From Thermoanaerobaculia bacterium (GTDB lineage: Bacteria > Acidobacteriota > Thermoanaerobaculia > Multivoradales > Multivoraceae), in assembly GCA_022822365.1 (NCBI GenBank), contig JAJEBV010000008.1, positions 233,524 through 297,523 on the forward strand: DNA of 64,000 nt, in the 5' to 3' direction. Below, piece after piece: positions 49,009-60,425 of this stretch (position 1 is the stretch's first letter; each line of letters begins with the position of its first letter). The translations under genes and the position numbers were made by a program. The notes beneath the pieces were generated by a model. The model searched no databases. It was not told the origin of the DNA and saw nothing but the letters and a program-made list of their open reading frames with translations.

Positions 49009-50058
49009 TTAGGGCGGTGCCCCCGCTCCCTCGAAGAGCGCTTCGCAACCGGTGCCGTCGAGCAACCCGTCTACGGCCGACCGGTCTTCAGCCGACAACT
49101 CGCCGTACCGCTCCCGCAACCACATCAGGCACTTGCCCTGGTACGGAAACGGCTTCTGCACCCAGGGCCGGCCGTCGATCTCGCACTCGACGCGCTCGGC
49201 GCCAGCCATCAGGGCCTTCGCGTTGGCGAGCAGGAACGGGGCGTATACGCGGCCGACTTCGCCAAGCAGCGCCCGCAGCGTCTCGGGAAGCTCGCGGTCG
49301 ACCCAGTCGGCCGCTGTCGGTTCGAGGCCGGACAGGTCCTCGACGCGATCGACCCAGGCGTAGACCCGCGGCGCCACCTCCAACGTCACCGCCATCGGCG
49401 TCGGGTCGAAGGCCGCGAGCTGCGTCAACTGGCCGAAGAACGCGAAGTCGGAGGCGCCGGGGCGGTTCCCCATCAGGAACTGCCGCTCCGTCAGGTGGTC
49501 CCGAAACAGCTCCAGGATGCGCCGGTAACTGGCCTCGATCACGGGGCCCGTCGTCTCGTTCGAACCCACGACCCAGAGCCGCGAGATCTGTCGCTCGGAC
49601 ACCGTCTTCGCGGCCTGCTGGAAGTGCTCCTCGGGACCTTCGACCTGCCGCCAGCGGGGCAGGATCTGGCCGGCCTTCTCGATATCCGCCTCGTAGACCC
49701 AGCGATAGTGGAACATCGCCTTCGTGAGCCACTCGTCGCCGAAGTCCTCCAGCAGATAGTCGATGAAGGCGGCTACCGGATCCGGCGGGATCACCGACCG
49801 TCCCTCGAACTCCCGTTCGAAGCGCCGGATCAGCGGCGTCGAATCGACGACCGCCTCGATCTCGCCGTCCGCGTTCGGCAGATAGAACGTGGGAAGCAGC
49901 CGAACCTTGGCGGCCGGCAGGTCCTCGCGGCCGTCGGCGCCCGAGATCAGGAAGCGGTACGGGATGCGCCGGTAGCGCAGCACCGCGCGCATCTTCCGCG
50001 TGTAGGGCGACCCGGGGGCGCCCATGAAGGTGAGGGACTGCGGCGACGGTTCGGACAT
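49009..50058 (-). CDS. glutathione S-transferase-like protein with extended C-domain
   Basis: A 349-residue protein with a GST-type N-domain (LTFMGAPGSPYTRKMRAVLRYRRIPYRF; LPTFYLPNADGEIEAVVDSTPLIRRFE) and an enlarged helical C-domain (LMGNRPGASDFAFFGQLTQLAAFDP). It is about 120 residues longer than usual GSTs, with extra helices before the core helix and at the C-terminus. Function unknown; thiol transfer is plausible. TATGAT at 50074-50079 lies 15 bases before the ATG and is a good -10 for a short leader. The MFS gene follows immediately. Confidence 0.82.
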   Translation of the reverse strand: MSEPSPQSLTFMGAPGSPYTRKMRAVLRYRRIPYRFLISGADGREDLPAAKVRLLPTFYLPNADGEIEAVVDSTPLIRRFEREFEGRSVIPPDPVAAFIDYLLEDFGDEWLTKAMFHYRWVYEADIEKAGQILPRWRQVEGPEEHFQQAAKTVSERQISRLWVVGSNETTGPVIEASYRRILELFRDHLTERQFLMGNRPGASDFAFFGQLTQLAAFDPTPMAVTLEVAPRVYAWVDRVEDLSGLEPTAADWVDRELPETLRALLGEVGRVYAPFLLANAKALMAGAERVECEIDGRPWVQKPFPYQGKCLMWLRERYGELSAEDRSAVDGLLDGTGCEALFEGAGAPP

Positions 50059-50073
50059 CAGGAGCGGCGACGG

Positions 50074-50079
50074 ATCATA
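50074..50079 (-). promoter_or_regulatory. candidate -10 for the GST-MFS operon
   Basis: TATGAT on the minus strand, 15 bases before the ATG at 50058, close to the sigma-70 -10 consensus. Confidence 0.4.
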
Positions 50080-50116
50080 CCCGGCCGCGCCGAGCGGTTC
50101 CTGATCGACTATCGCC

Positions 50117-50635
50117 TCAGGACTGCAGGTTCCAGAGCGAGTAGGCCACGAGCCACTGGCCGTCCGGTTCGCGGCGCATCAACCGCATCCAGTTGCCCTC
50201 GGACTCCGTCACCGGCGAACCGTCCTTCGGAGTGACCGTTACCAGGAAGGTGCCGCGCACGTAGGCCAGCTCGCCGCTGAACTCCGTCTCCTGGACCTGC
50301 ATCTGGACGTTGAGGTCCGAGACCTCGAAGGCATCGGCGACGTTCTGCCGAATCGACTCGCGACCGCGGATCGGCAAGGCGTCCGGCGGCATGCGGACGG
50401 CGTCCGCCGCGTACAGAACCGCCACTCCATCGGCGTCGCTGCTGTTCATCGCGACCATGTAGTCGGCAATGAGGGAGTTCAGGGCATCTTCGTCGCCGAT
50501 GCTGGGTTCGACCGCGTTCGGATCTTCGGCGACCTCTTCCTCGACCGGTGGACAGGCCAGCAGGAACAGGGCGGCCAACGGGACCGCCGCCAGGGCGAGC
50601 AGCGGGCGTTCACGCTTCGAACTCGCATGCTTCAT
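50117..50635 (-). CDS. DUF4440/SnoaL-like lipoprotein (copy 2 of a tandem pair)
   Basis: A 172-residue lipoprotein with lipobox LFLLAC. The mature chain has an acidic linker (EEEVAEDPNAVEPS) and a SnoaL/DUF4440 domain: ALNSLIADYMVAMNSSDADGVAVLYAADAVRMPPDALPIRGRESIRQ, ELAYVRGTFLVTVTPKDG, WMRLMRREPDGQWLVAYSLWN. The ATG at 50635 has GGAGG seven bases upstream; an ATG at 50641 overlaps the stop of the previous gene as ATGA but would have the ribosome site too close. It is paralogous to the upstream gene, indicating a tandem duplication. Ligand or reaction unknown. Confidence 0.82.
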   Translation of the reverse strand: MKHASSKRERPLLALAAVPLAALFLLACPPVEEEVAEDPNAVEPSIGDEDALNSLIADYMVAMNSSDADGVAVLYAADAVRMPPDALPIRGRESIRQNVADAFEVSDLNVQMQVQETEFSGELAYVRGTFLVTVTPKDGSPVTESEGNWMRLMRREPDGQWLVAYSLWNLQS

Positions 50636-50637
50636 GA

Positions 50638-51189
50638 TCATCCCTCCTCCGCAGGCATTTCAGGCGCCTCACCCGGTGGGTGGTCGCGATTCGAGATCTC
50701 ACGCGCGATGAGCCACGAGCCGTCTTCTCCCCGACGCATCAGGTCCATCCACTTGCCGCTTTCCTGGTAAACGACGGCCCCGTCCTCCTTCGAACTCAGA
50801 GTGATGGCGTAGGTACCGCGTACGAAGGCCAGATCGCCGCTGTAGTCGCTTTCGTCGACGCGAAGCTGCATCTCCCAGTCGGTGTCGGCGTAGTCCGCGG
50901 CGGCGAACAGCCGGATGGCGTCCCTGCCCTCGATGCGCCGGCCGTCCGACGGAAGCCGAATCGCGTCCTCGGTGTAGAGCACCGCCAGTCCATCCGCGTC
51001 GCCCCGGTTGACGGCCTGAAGGTACTTGGCCGCCAATTCGCCCAACGCGGCCTCGGCCTCGGCCCTCGGGTCCACCTCGGGGGCGGGCGGCTCCTCGGCC
51101 GGAGGCGCGGCGCAGCCCGCGGCGAGAGCCAGCAGCGAGCAGAGCACAAGGGTCGCAGAGATCCTCCGAGGGGTTCCTCGATTGCCCAT
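50638..51189 (-). CDS. DUF4440/SnoaL-like lipoprotein (copy 1 of a tandem pair)
   Basis: A 183-residue lipoprotein. The leader LCSLLALAAGC provides a lipobox, followed by a Pro/Glu-rich linker. The domain parallels that of its neighbour: KYLQAVNRGDADGLAVLYTEDAIRLPSDGRRIEGRDAIR, DLAFVRGTYAITLSSKEDGAVVYQ, WMDLMRRGEDGSWLIAREISN. The ATG at 51189 is preceded by AAGGAGG nine bases upstream and is preferred over the ATG at 51261. First gene of a two-gene operon, divergent from the nuclease/beta-lactamase fusion. Function unknown. Confidence 0.82.
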   Translation of the reverse strand: MGNRGTPRRISATLVLCSLLALAAGCAAPPAEEPPAPEVDPRAEAEAALGELAAKYLQAVNRGDADGLAVLYTEDAIRLPSDGRRIEGRDAIRLFAAADYADTDWEMQLRVDESDYSGDLAFVRGTYAITLSSKEDGAVVYQESGKWMDLMRRGEDGSWLIAREISNRDHPPGEAPEMPAEEG

Positions 51190-51333
51190 TCCGGACCTCC
51201 TTTCTGCGGCGGAGCCGCTGTCTCGATGTCGCTCGTCCCCTGAAACTGCCAAGGTTAGCACCTGGATTCCGACTCGAACGGCCTCCGCTGGTCCGGTCTC
51301 CGGGGGTGGGCGGAATAGGCTTCCGAGCTTCCG

Positions 51334-53415
51334 GTGTCCGTCTTGACGCGCAACCTCTCATCCTTCCTGGCCTCCGCGGCAGGCGCGATCGCCGGCGCGC
51401 TCGGTTCGTTGCCATGGCTCGCCGGGTCGTTCACCGTCGTTCAGCCCGACCTGGCGCGGCTGCTGTTGATCGCCGCGCCGGCAGCCGGAGCGGCAGCCGT
51501 GCTGGCGGCCCTCGTCTTTCGCCAGGGCCATCCCCCGGTCCGCATTGCGGCGGCCGTCCTCGGACTGCTGGCGGTGGCCTCGAGCCCCGCCTTCACGAGG
51601 ATCCTGGCCGATCAGGCGCCGGCCGAACCGCGCCTGGCCGGAGGGTCAGCCTCGACCACGGCCGCGCCGACAGCGGATCGGCTTCGCATTCTCCAACTGA
51701 ACGCATGGCACGGCTACCCGGACCCCGGCGGTCGCCTGGTCGTCCAGGACAGTCCCTCCGATCGGTTGGTCCGGGCCGGCCGCCTCGCGGCGGAGGTCTC
51801 GCGGCTGCAACCCGACGTCGTCGTCCTGCAGGAGTCCTGGTGCACGGTCGGCGAAGGCTGTCTGGCCGACCGCCTGGTTGAGGAACTCGGCTTCCACGCC
51901 GTCTACGCCCGCGCCAACGGCTCGCTCCGTTGGCTGGGCTTCGAAGAGGGTTCGGCGATCCTCAGCCGCTTTCCCATCGACGACCCGAAGGTGTGGCGGC
52001 TTGCACCGGACCGCGACGCTTTCGAGCGCCGCATCGCCCTGACCGCGCGGATCGACCACCCCGAGCTGGCCTTCGAGCTGGTCGGTGTCCACCTCGCCAA
52101 CGGCGACGCCGACCTCGCCGGCGCCCAGGCAGCGGATCTCCTGGAACGCATCCTTGCCCGGCTGGAGCGTCCCGTCCTGATCGCCGGCGACCTGAACCTG
52201 CCGGGGGACCATCCGGCGCTGGTCCGCATCCGGGAAGCCGGCTATCGCGATCTCCTGGAGGGAGGCATCGACCACGTCCTGCTCGACGCCCGCAACCCCG
52301 GCTGGTGGCCGCTCTGGATGGAGTGGGCGGAAGCCGATTCGATCTCGGATCACCCGGGCATCCTCGTCGAGCTTCAGCTACCGGTTCCTCCCGGCGACGA
52401 CGACTGGTCCGGCGACTGGCGTTCCGCCACTCCCGCGGAAGTCGGCCTCGACTCCGAACGGCTGGAAGAGGCTCTCGAGCGGATCGGCGAGCTCGACGGG
52501 CTGCAGGGCATCCTCGTCGCTCGCCACGGCAGGCTCGTTGCGGAACGCTACTTCCGCGGCGCCGCCGGCCACCGGCCGCACAACCTGAAGTCGGCCTCCA
52601 AGAGCGTCCTCTCCGCTCTGGCCGGTCTGGCGATCGAACAGGAACTGCTGGACCTCGACCAGGAAATCGCCGCCGTGCTGCCGGAAGGCCGCGAACTCGA
52701 CGACCCGGCCAAGCGGGCGATCACGGTGCGCCACCTGCTGACGATGACTTCCGGTCTCGAGTCGACCAGCTTCGGCAACTACGGCTCCTGGGTCGCGTCG
52801 CGCAACTGGGTCCGCGCCGCGCTCAACCGCCCGTTGCAGGCGGAGCCGGGAACCCGCTTCTCGTACAGCACGGGCGGCACTCACCTGCTCTCGGCGACCC
52901 TTTCCCGAGCCGCCGGCCGGAGCACCCACGACTTCGCTCGCCGGCACCTCTTCGACCCGTTGGGAATCGGCCCTTCGGCCTGGGCACGCGACCGGCAGGG
53001 CATCCACGTCGGCGGCAACAACCTCTCCATGCGGCCGCGCGACATGCTGAAGTTCGGTCAGCTCTACCTCAACCGCGGCCGTTGGGGCGGCGAGCAACTG
53101 CTGCCCTGGCAGTGGGTGGACCAGTCGACCCGCCCCGCCGGACTCGCCGCCCCACGGGGGCGCGGCCGGATCTACGGCGGCTACGGCTACCTGTGGTGGC
53201 TCAGGGGGCCGCGAGAACGCGGCGCCTACATCGCCAGCGGCTACGGCGGCCAGTACATCTACGTCTCTCCGACCGAGGACATGGTCGTCGTCGTCATCTC
53301 GACCGAGATATCGAAGGGACGCGGCTGGCGCGGCGAGCTGTTCGGGACCATCCGCGAGGGCGTGGCGGGCAGCGTGATCGACCGCTACGAAAGGTCGACC
53401 CGCGTTGTAGACTGA
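51334..53415 (+). CDS. fusion: membrane segment, endonuclease/exonuclease/phosphatase domain and serine beta-lactamase-like domain
   Basis: A 693-residue protein joining two normally separate enzymes. Residues 10-90 form about three hydrophobic helices. Residues about 115-350 are an EEP metal-dependent hydrolase with LRILQLNAWHG, VVVLQESWC, VLIAGDLNLPGD and DSISDHPGILVEL. Residues about 365-690 are a class-C-like serine hydrolase: SxxK at S420-K423 (SASK), LLTMTSGLES, a YST in place of YxN, and GYGGQYIYVSPTEDMVVVV. The C-domain likely hydrolyses esters or peptides outside the membrane and the EEP domain phosphodiesters or phospholipids, but neither substrate is known. GTG start; TAGGCT lies 12 bases upstream. 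It precedes the PSD1 gene by 11 bases. Confidence 0.85.
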   Translation: MSVLTRNLSSFLASAAGAIAGALGSLPWLAGSFTVVQPDLARLLLIAAPAAGAAAVLAALVFRQGHPPVRIAAAVLGLLAVASSPAFTRILADQAPAEPRLAGGSASTTAAPTADRLRILQLNAWHGYPDPGGRLVVQDSPSDRLVRAGRLAAEVSRLQPDVVVLQESWCTVGEGCLADRLVEELGFHAVYARANGSLRWLGFEEGSAILSRFPIDDPKVWRLAPDRDAFERRIALTARIDHPELAFELVGVHLANGDADLAGAQAADLLERILARLERPVLIAGDLNLPGDHPALVRIREAGYRDLLEGGIDHVLLDARNPGWWPLWMEWAEADSISDHPGILVELQLPVPPGDDDWSGDWRSATPAEVGLDSERLEEALERIGELDGLQGILVARHGRLVAERYFRGAAGHRPHNLKSASKSVLSALAGLAIEQELLDLDQEIAAVLPEGRELDDPAKRAITVRHLLTMTSGLESTSFGNYGSWVASRNWVRAALNRPLQAEPGTRFSYSTGGTHLLSATLSRAAGRSTHDFARRHLFDPLGIGPSAWARDRQGIHVGGNNLSMRPRDMLKFGQLYLNRGRWGGEQLLPWQWVDQSTRPAGLAAPRGRGRIYGGYGYLWWLRGPRERGAYIASGYGGQYIYVSPTEDMVVVVISTEISKGRGWRGELFGTIREGVAGSVIDRYERSTRVVD

Positions 53416-53426
53416 ACGGTGTTCCA

Positions 53427-56400
53427 ATGAACCCGAAACCGAGGTTTCCGCCGCGCTCGGGCGTCGCGATCCTGGCCGCACTGTTACTCGGCGCGGGAGC
53501 GGCTGCCGCGTCGGAACTCGCCCCGGAGGATCTCGAGTTCTTCGAGCAGAAGATCCGCCCGATTCTCGTCGAGCACTGCTACACGTGCCACAACAGCACG
53601 GAGATAGCGGAGAGCGGACTGCGTCTCGACTACCGGGGAGGCATGCTCGAAGGCGGCATGCGGGGCCCGGCGATCCAGCCCGGCAACCCCCGCGGCAGCC
53701 TCCTGCTGCGGGCCATGCGGCACCCGAGCCTCGACTTCCGGATGCCGCTGGGCGGAGCGAAGCTGCCCGACGACGTGGTCGCCGACTTCGAGCGCTGGAT
53801 CGAGATCGGCGCTCCCGACCCGCGGGACGAGCCCCCTTCCGCAGACGCGCTCAGGGAGGTCACGTCCTGGCAGGCGACGCTGGAGCAACGGAAGAGCTGG
53901 TGGAGCCTGCAGCCGATCACCCAGCCCGAACCTCCCGACGTCGCCGATGCGGACTGGTCGCAGAACGCGATCGACCGGTTCCTCGCCCGCGGCATCGCCG
54001 ACGCCGGGCTCGAGGCCGCGCCGCTTGCCGAGCCGCGAACCGTGATGCGGCGACTCTCCTACGTGCTGACCGGCCTGCCGCCGACGCCGGCGCAGGTCGA
54101 CGACTTCGAGCGCCGCGCCGCCATCGACCGGGACGCCGCGGTCGCGGACGAAGTCGACCGGCTGCTCGCCGACCCGGCCTTCGGCGAACGCTGGGCCCGG
54201 CACTGGATGGACTGGGTCCGCTACGCCGAGACGCACGGCAGCGAGGGCGACCCACCGGTGCCCTACGCCTGGCGCTACCGCGACTACCTGATCCGGGCTC
54301 TGAACGCCGACGTACCCGTCGACCAGTTGATCCGCGAGCACCTGGCCGGCGACCTGCTCGACGAGCCGCGGATGAACCCCGAACTCGGCATCAACGAGTC
54401 GGCGATCGGCATCGCCCAGTACCGCTTCGTCCTGCACGGCTTCGGCCCCACCGACGCCCTCGACGAACAGGTCCGCTTCACCGAGAACCAGATCGACGTC
54501 GTCTCCAAGGCGTTCCTGGGGATGACCGTCGCCTGCGCCCGCTGCCACGACCACAAGTTCGACGCGATCAGCCAGACTGACTTCTACGCCCTGTACGGCA
54601 CGATGGTCAACGGCCGCCCGGGCGTCCAGACGATCGACGACGAAGCGCGCCGGAACGCCCACCGGGCCGACCTGATCCGGCTGAAGGGCGAGTTGAGGCA
54701 GGTGCTGGCCGACGCATGGCTCGAAGCGGCCGCCGAAGTGCCGGCCCGGCTGCAGCAGCCGGACGGCCCGTGGGCCGCGGCACTCACGGGCGGCCAGTCG
54801 CCCTACGACCCGCTCTACGCCTGGGTCCGGGCAGGCCGGATCCGTGGCCGCGGGGCCTTCGCGAAGCAGTGGCAGGAGCTGGCCGCCGCCCACGAACGGA
54901 GCAGACAGCAACTCGAGACAAGGCGACAGGCGCCCGCCGTCCAGCGTTGGGACCTGAGCAAGGCCGAGGACGTCGAGCAGTGGTACCGGCACGGCAACGG
55001 CCTTCCCGAGGCGAAACCGCAGGAAGCCGGTAGCTACGAGGTCACCCAGGGCGGCGGGACGATCGTCGCCGACATCCTGCCGGGCGGCGTTTACACGCAC
55101 TCGCTCACGAACCGCCACAACGGGACCTTCTCGTCGCCGCGCTTTCTCATCGGGACCAGGCAGAAACTGGCGGTGCGGATCGCCGGCCGCGGCGGGGCGA
55201 TCGCACGCTACGCGGTCCAGAACTACCCCCAGCGCGGGGAGGTTCATCCGATCGAGACGCTATCGGACGGCGAGTGGCGATGGCAGCACTGGGACCTCGA
55301 CTACTGGGACGGCGACCACGCCTACATCGAGCTGGTGACGGCCGCCGATCACCCGATGACCGGTGAGAGCTCCGGCGGGCGCTCGGACCGCTCGTGGTTC
55401 GGGATCACCGAAGCGGTCGTGCTCGACGAAGACGGTGAACCGCCGCGTGACGAGCCGGCCGAGTTCACCGCGCCCCTGTTCGACATCGAGGGAGCGCCGG
55501 GCGACCGCGGCGAGCTGGCGGCCCGCTACGGCGAAGCCGTTCGCGGCGCCGTCGAGGCCTGGCGCGACGGTTCGATGACCGACGCCCAGGCCCGCTTCCT
55601 GGCGAGCTTCGTGCGCCGCGGCCTGCTGCCGAACGACCTCGGCGACGTGCCGGAAGCGCGTCCGATCGTCGCCGCGATCCGGCAGCTCGAGGAGGCGATC
55701 CCCGTGCCCACGCGCTCCCCGGCGGTGCTCGCCGGGCCGCGCTTCGATCAGCCGCTGATGGAGCGGGGCAACCACCGGCGGCTCGGCGAACCCGTGCCGC
55801 AGCGATTCCTCGAAGCGATCGACCCCGAGCCCTACGCCGAGTCGGTCCATCCGCGGCTGGCGCTGGCCGACAGCATTCTGGACTCCGGCAATCCGCTCAC
55901 GGCCCGCGTCATCGCGAACCGTCTCTGGGCCCACACCTTCGGCCGCGGCATCGTCGCCACGCCGGACAACTTCGGGCAGATGGGCGAGCTGCCGTCGAAC
56001 GCCGCCCTCCTCGATCACCTGGCGACGACGCTGCGGGAGGACGGCTGGTCCCTGAAGAAGTTCGTGCGACGGCTCGCCTCGACCCGGGCCTTCCAGCTCG
56101 AGTCGACGCCGTCAGAAGCCGCCCGAGAACGCGATCCGCGGAACAGGCTGCTTTCCCACGCCCATCTGCGCCGCCTGGAGGCCGAAGCGGTGCGCGACTC
56201 GATGCTGGTCGCCGCAGGTCAACTCGAACCGGTGACGGCCAGCGGGACCCTCCCGGAAACCGGCTGGTCGAACCGGCGCAGCGTCTACGTTCAGGTCATT
56301 CGGAATCAGCCGGATCCCCTGCTCCACACGCTCGACCTGCCCACCCCGGTGACGACCAAGGGCCAGCGCGACCAGACGAACGTGCCCGCGCAGTCGCTGC

Positions 56401-57406
56401 TGATGATGAACAACACCCAGGTCATGCATCTGGCCACTCGCTTCGCCGAGCGGATCGCCCGGGATCCTGATCTGCACAACGACCGGGAACGCATCGCCGC
56501 CATGTTCCGGCTGGCCCTCGGCCGGCCCCCGACCGAAGCGGAACTCGGCGCGGCCGAGCAGTTCCTGGCGCAGGCCGTCGACCGGAAGCCCGCCCCGGAG
56601 GACGTGGCCGCCTGGACAGCGGCCGCGACGGACCGTCGTATCGAAGGGGCCGAACTGCGCAAGTTCACCGCGGACAAGACGCGCGGCGTCCTGCGCTTCT
56701 ACCACCGGGCGTCGGCGCCGCGGGCGCTCCTGGCCTGGGAGTTCGACGAGTTGCCGAAACGCAACCGCGTCTTTGACGCGATCAGCGGTCTGGAACTCAA
56801 GCTGGACCGCCACATCCCCGTGAAGCGCGGAGCGCTCTGGCTCAGTCCGTCGGAAGTCGTGGCGACGAAGCCGATCCGGCCGCCGCTCGACGAGTACACG
56901 CTGGAGGCATGGGTTGCGGCGGCGCCGATTCGAGGGCTGAGAACCTGCCTGCTGGAAGGCGAGGAATGCCCGCCGAAGTCGCCGGAAGACGAAGCGCTGG
57001 CCAACCCGCCGACCGTCCATCTCGTGCTGGCGCGCAACGCCGCCGGCGCCTGGATGGCATACCGCGACGGCGTCGAAGTCGCTGCGGAAACCGTCCGCCA
57101 GGAGTTGCCGATGCAGCTCGAAGACGGCCGCATCGAGTTCACGGGCAAAGGCGACCACAGCCTGCGAGTGCTCCAGGCCCGCCTCTACGACCGCGTCCTG
57201 GCCCCCGCCGATGTCGCGGCCTCGGCGCTCGGCAACATCGAAGCCCCGTCGGAAGCCGAACAGGCGCGGATCTACCGCGGCAGTTGGTCTCGCATCGCTC
57301 GCCTCGAGGCAGAAGCTGATCAGCTCGAGCAGAGCGCCGGCGGCGGCGACGCGTGGCGGCGACTGGCGCACGCCATGTTCAACCTGAAGGAGTTCATGTA
57401 CCTCCG

Positions 57407-57410
<4 letters not shown>
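53427..57410 (+). CDS. PSD1 and planctomycete-type cytochrome c domain protein (DUF1549/DUF1553) with LamG-like domain
   Basis: A 1327-residue exported protein. After a signal peptide ([15 protein letters not shown]) comes a PSCyt1-like cytochrome c segment with CYTCH (51-55). The DUF1549 domain (about 165-400) contains [13 protein letters not shown] and a second haem-like [10 protein letters not shown] (370-). A carbohydrate-binding-like insert follows, then DUF1553 (about 770-1070; [29 protein letters not shown]). A concanavalin/LamG-like domain occupies about 1090-1270 ([31 protein letters not shown]). Such proteins pair with DUF1501 partners; a role in oxidising or binding surface polysaccharides is suspected but unproven. 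Its stop overlaps the DUF1501 start as ATGA. Confidence 0.9.
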
Positions 57411-58825
<1,415 letters not shown>

Positions 58826-58842
58826 TGCGGTGGTGCTCACCC

Positions 58843-59019
58843 GCCTGAGCCGGGGCCGCGGGGGGCGGACTCCAGCGGACGCTCGCGCTTATCGGAGAAT
58901 GGGGGTGCGGCGCTCGCTTCGTTCCGCTCGCTTCGGTCGGTCATTGCCCTGCGCAGGGTCGCCGGAAGTCGCTCGCTCCAAGCCCGCTGGAGGCCGCCCC
59001 CCGCGGCCTCGACTCAGGC
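58843..59019. repeat. long imperfect inverted repeat (36-bp arms, 105-bp loop)
   Basis: The left arm (58843-58878) and right arm (58984-59019) pair at 33 of 36 positions. The loop contains a small CCCTGCGCAGGG hairpin and a run of CGCTCGCTTCG-like repeats. The unit spans the gap after DUF1501 and the 5' end of the WD40 gene as annotated. It may be a MITE-like insertion or an operon attenuator. Confidence 0.8.
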
Positions 59020-60425
59020 TGGAGGTCGCCGTACTACGGAGGCTCGGCGTCGTTGCCTTCGTCGGTTCGCTCCTGGGGATCCAGAGTGGGGCGTTGGTCG
59101 GGCAGGAAGGACCCAGCTACTACCGGGATGTGTGGCCGGTGATTCAGCAGCGCTGCCAGGGCTGCCATCAGCCGGCGCAGTTGGGTGGTGAGCTGAACCT
59201 CACGAGCTTCGAGGGGCTTGCGGCGGGCGGGATGAGTGGACCGGCTTTCGTTGCCGGGAAGCCCGACGAGAGCCGGGTGCTCCGGATGCTCCGCGGGGAG
59301 ATCGAGCCGGCGATGCCGATGCGGGCGGAGCCTCTGGCGGAGGTAGAGATCGCCGCGATCAGCGATTGGATCGCCGCCGGTGCGCACGACGACACGCCGG
59401 AGGAGATGCGGCTCGGCGCGGTGACCGGGCCGATCGTCTACCACCAGCCGCCGGTCATCACGGCGGTGGCCTACTCCGCCGACGGGGAGTGGCTGGCGGT
59501 ATCGGGGAACCGGGAGGTCCTGCTCCACCGCCGGTCGAAGATCGGCAGCGGCGACAGTCTGGAGGCCCGTTTCAGCAGCGTCTCGGAGCGCATCCAGGGG
59601 CTCGCCTTCTTGCGCAACGGTCGGCTGATCGCCACTGGCGGGACGCCGGCGCGGTTCGGCGAGATCCAGATCTGGGACATCGAGGACCGGGAGCTCCGCG
59701 TCTCGAACATGCTCTGCCACGACACGCTGTTCGGTCTCGCCGTGTCGCCGGACGAACGCCGGCTCGCGATCGGCTGCGCCGACCACACGGTCCGCATCCA
59801 CCAAGCGACCAGCGGCCGGGAGCTGCTGCGGATGAACCACCACGAGAACTGGGTGCTCGGCGTTGTCTTCGGCGGCGACGGCCGCCGCATCGTCTCCGTT
59901 GGCCGAGACCGGGCCGCCAAGCTGATCGACGCCTCGAGCGGCGCCTTCGTCGAGAACATCAACCTGCTGCGTGGTGAACTCACGGCGGTCGCCCGGAACC
60001 CGCGAATCGAGGCCGTCGTCATCGGCGGCGAGGACCGCGTGCCCTACTACTACCGCATGGACCGCGCCCGGAAGATGCTGATCGCCGACGACTCGACGCT
60101 GGTCCGGGAGTTCGAGCGCCAGGACGGGGAGATCTTCGCGCTCGCGGTGGACCCGCGGGGCGAGCGGCTGGCCGTTGGCGGCGCCGCAGCGGCGGTGCCG
60201 ATCTACGACCTCGAGACGGGTGAACGGACCGCCACCGCCGCGGGACACCGCGCCGGCATCTACACGCTGGCCTTCGACCCGGCCGGTGACGAACTGGCCA
60301 CCGCCGGCTTCGATGGTCGCTTGAGGCTGTACGGCGCGGCCGACGGCGAACTGCTGCACGAGTTCGTGCCGGTGCCGCTCGAGGGCGGCGGTCACCGTGA
60401 GACGACAGCCGGAGGAGCGCCGTGA
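58905..60425 (+). CDS. cytochrome c (PSCyt1) plus WD40 repeat protein
   Basis: About 506 residues. A hydrophobic segment (LGVVAFVGSLLGIQSGALVG) precedes a planctomycete-type cytochrome domain with CQGCH (about 84-88) and GGMSGPAFVAGKPDESRVLRML. The rest is a WD40 beta-propeller: ITAVAYSADGEWLAVSGN, LFGLAVSPDERRLAIGCADHTVRIH, VLGVVFGGDGRRIVSVGRDRAAKLID and YTLAFDPAGDELATAGFDGRLRLYG. The start is uncertain: GTG at 58905 has GGAG seven bases upstream but gives a ~45-residue n-region encoded partly by an inverted-repeat arm. The stop overlaps the next gene as GTGA. Probably periplasmic and haem-binding; role unknown. Confidence 0.8.
   Translation: MRRSLRSARFGRSLPCAGSPEVARSKPAGGRPPRPRLRLEVAVLRRLGVVAFVGSLLGIQSGALVGQEGPSYYRDVWPVIQQRCQGCHQPAQLGGELNLTSFEGLAAGGMSGPAFVAGKPDESRVLRMLRGEIEPAMPMRAEPLAEVEIAAISDWIAAGAHDDTPEEMRLGAVTGPIVYHQPPVITAVAYSADGEWLAVSGNREVLLHRRSKIGSGDSLEARFSSVSERIQGLAFLRNGRLIATGGTPARFGEIQIWDIEDRELRVSNMLCHDTLFGLAVSPDERRLAIGCADHTVRIHQATSGRELLRMNHHENWVLGVVFGGDGRRIVSVGRDRAAKLIDASSGAFVENINLLRGELTAVARNPRIEAVVIGGEDRVPYYYRMDRARKMLIADDSTLVREFERQDGEIFALAVDPRGERLAVGGAAAAVPIYDLETGERTATAAGHRAGIYTLAFDPAGDELATAGFDGRLRLYGAADGELLHEFVPVPLEGGGHRETTAGGAP

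Noticed and set aside
51930..53426. A very long reading frame running into the PSD1 gene from upstream
   Set aside because: This part is an alternate frame of the nuclease/beta-lactamase gene, with arginine/proline-rich shadow composition. The PSD1 signal peptide begins at the ATG at 53427.
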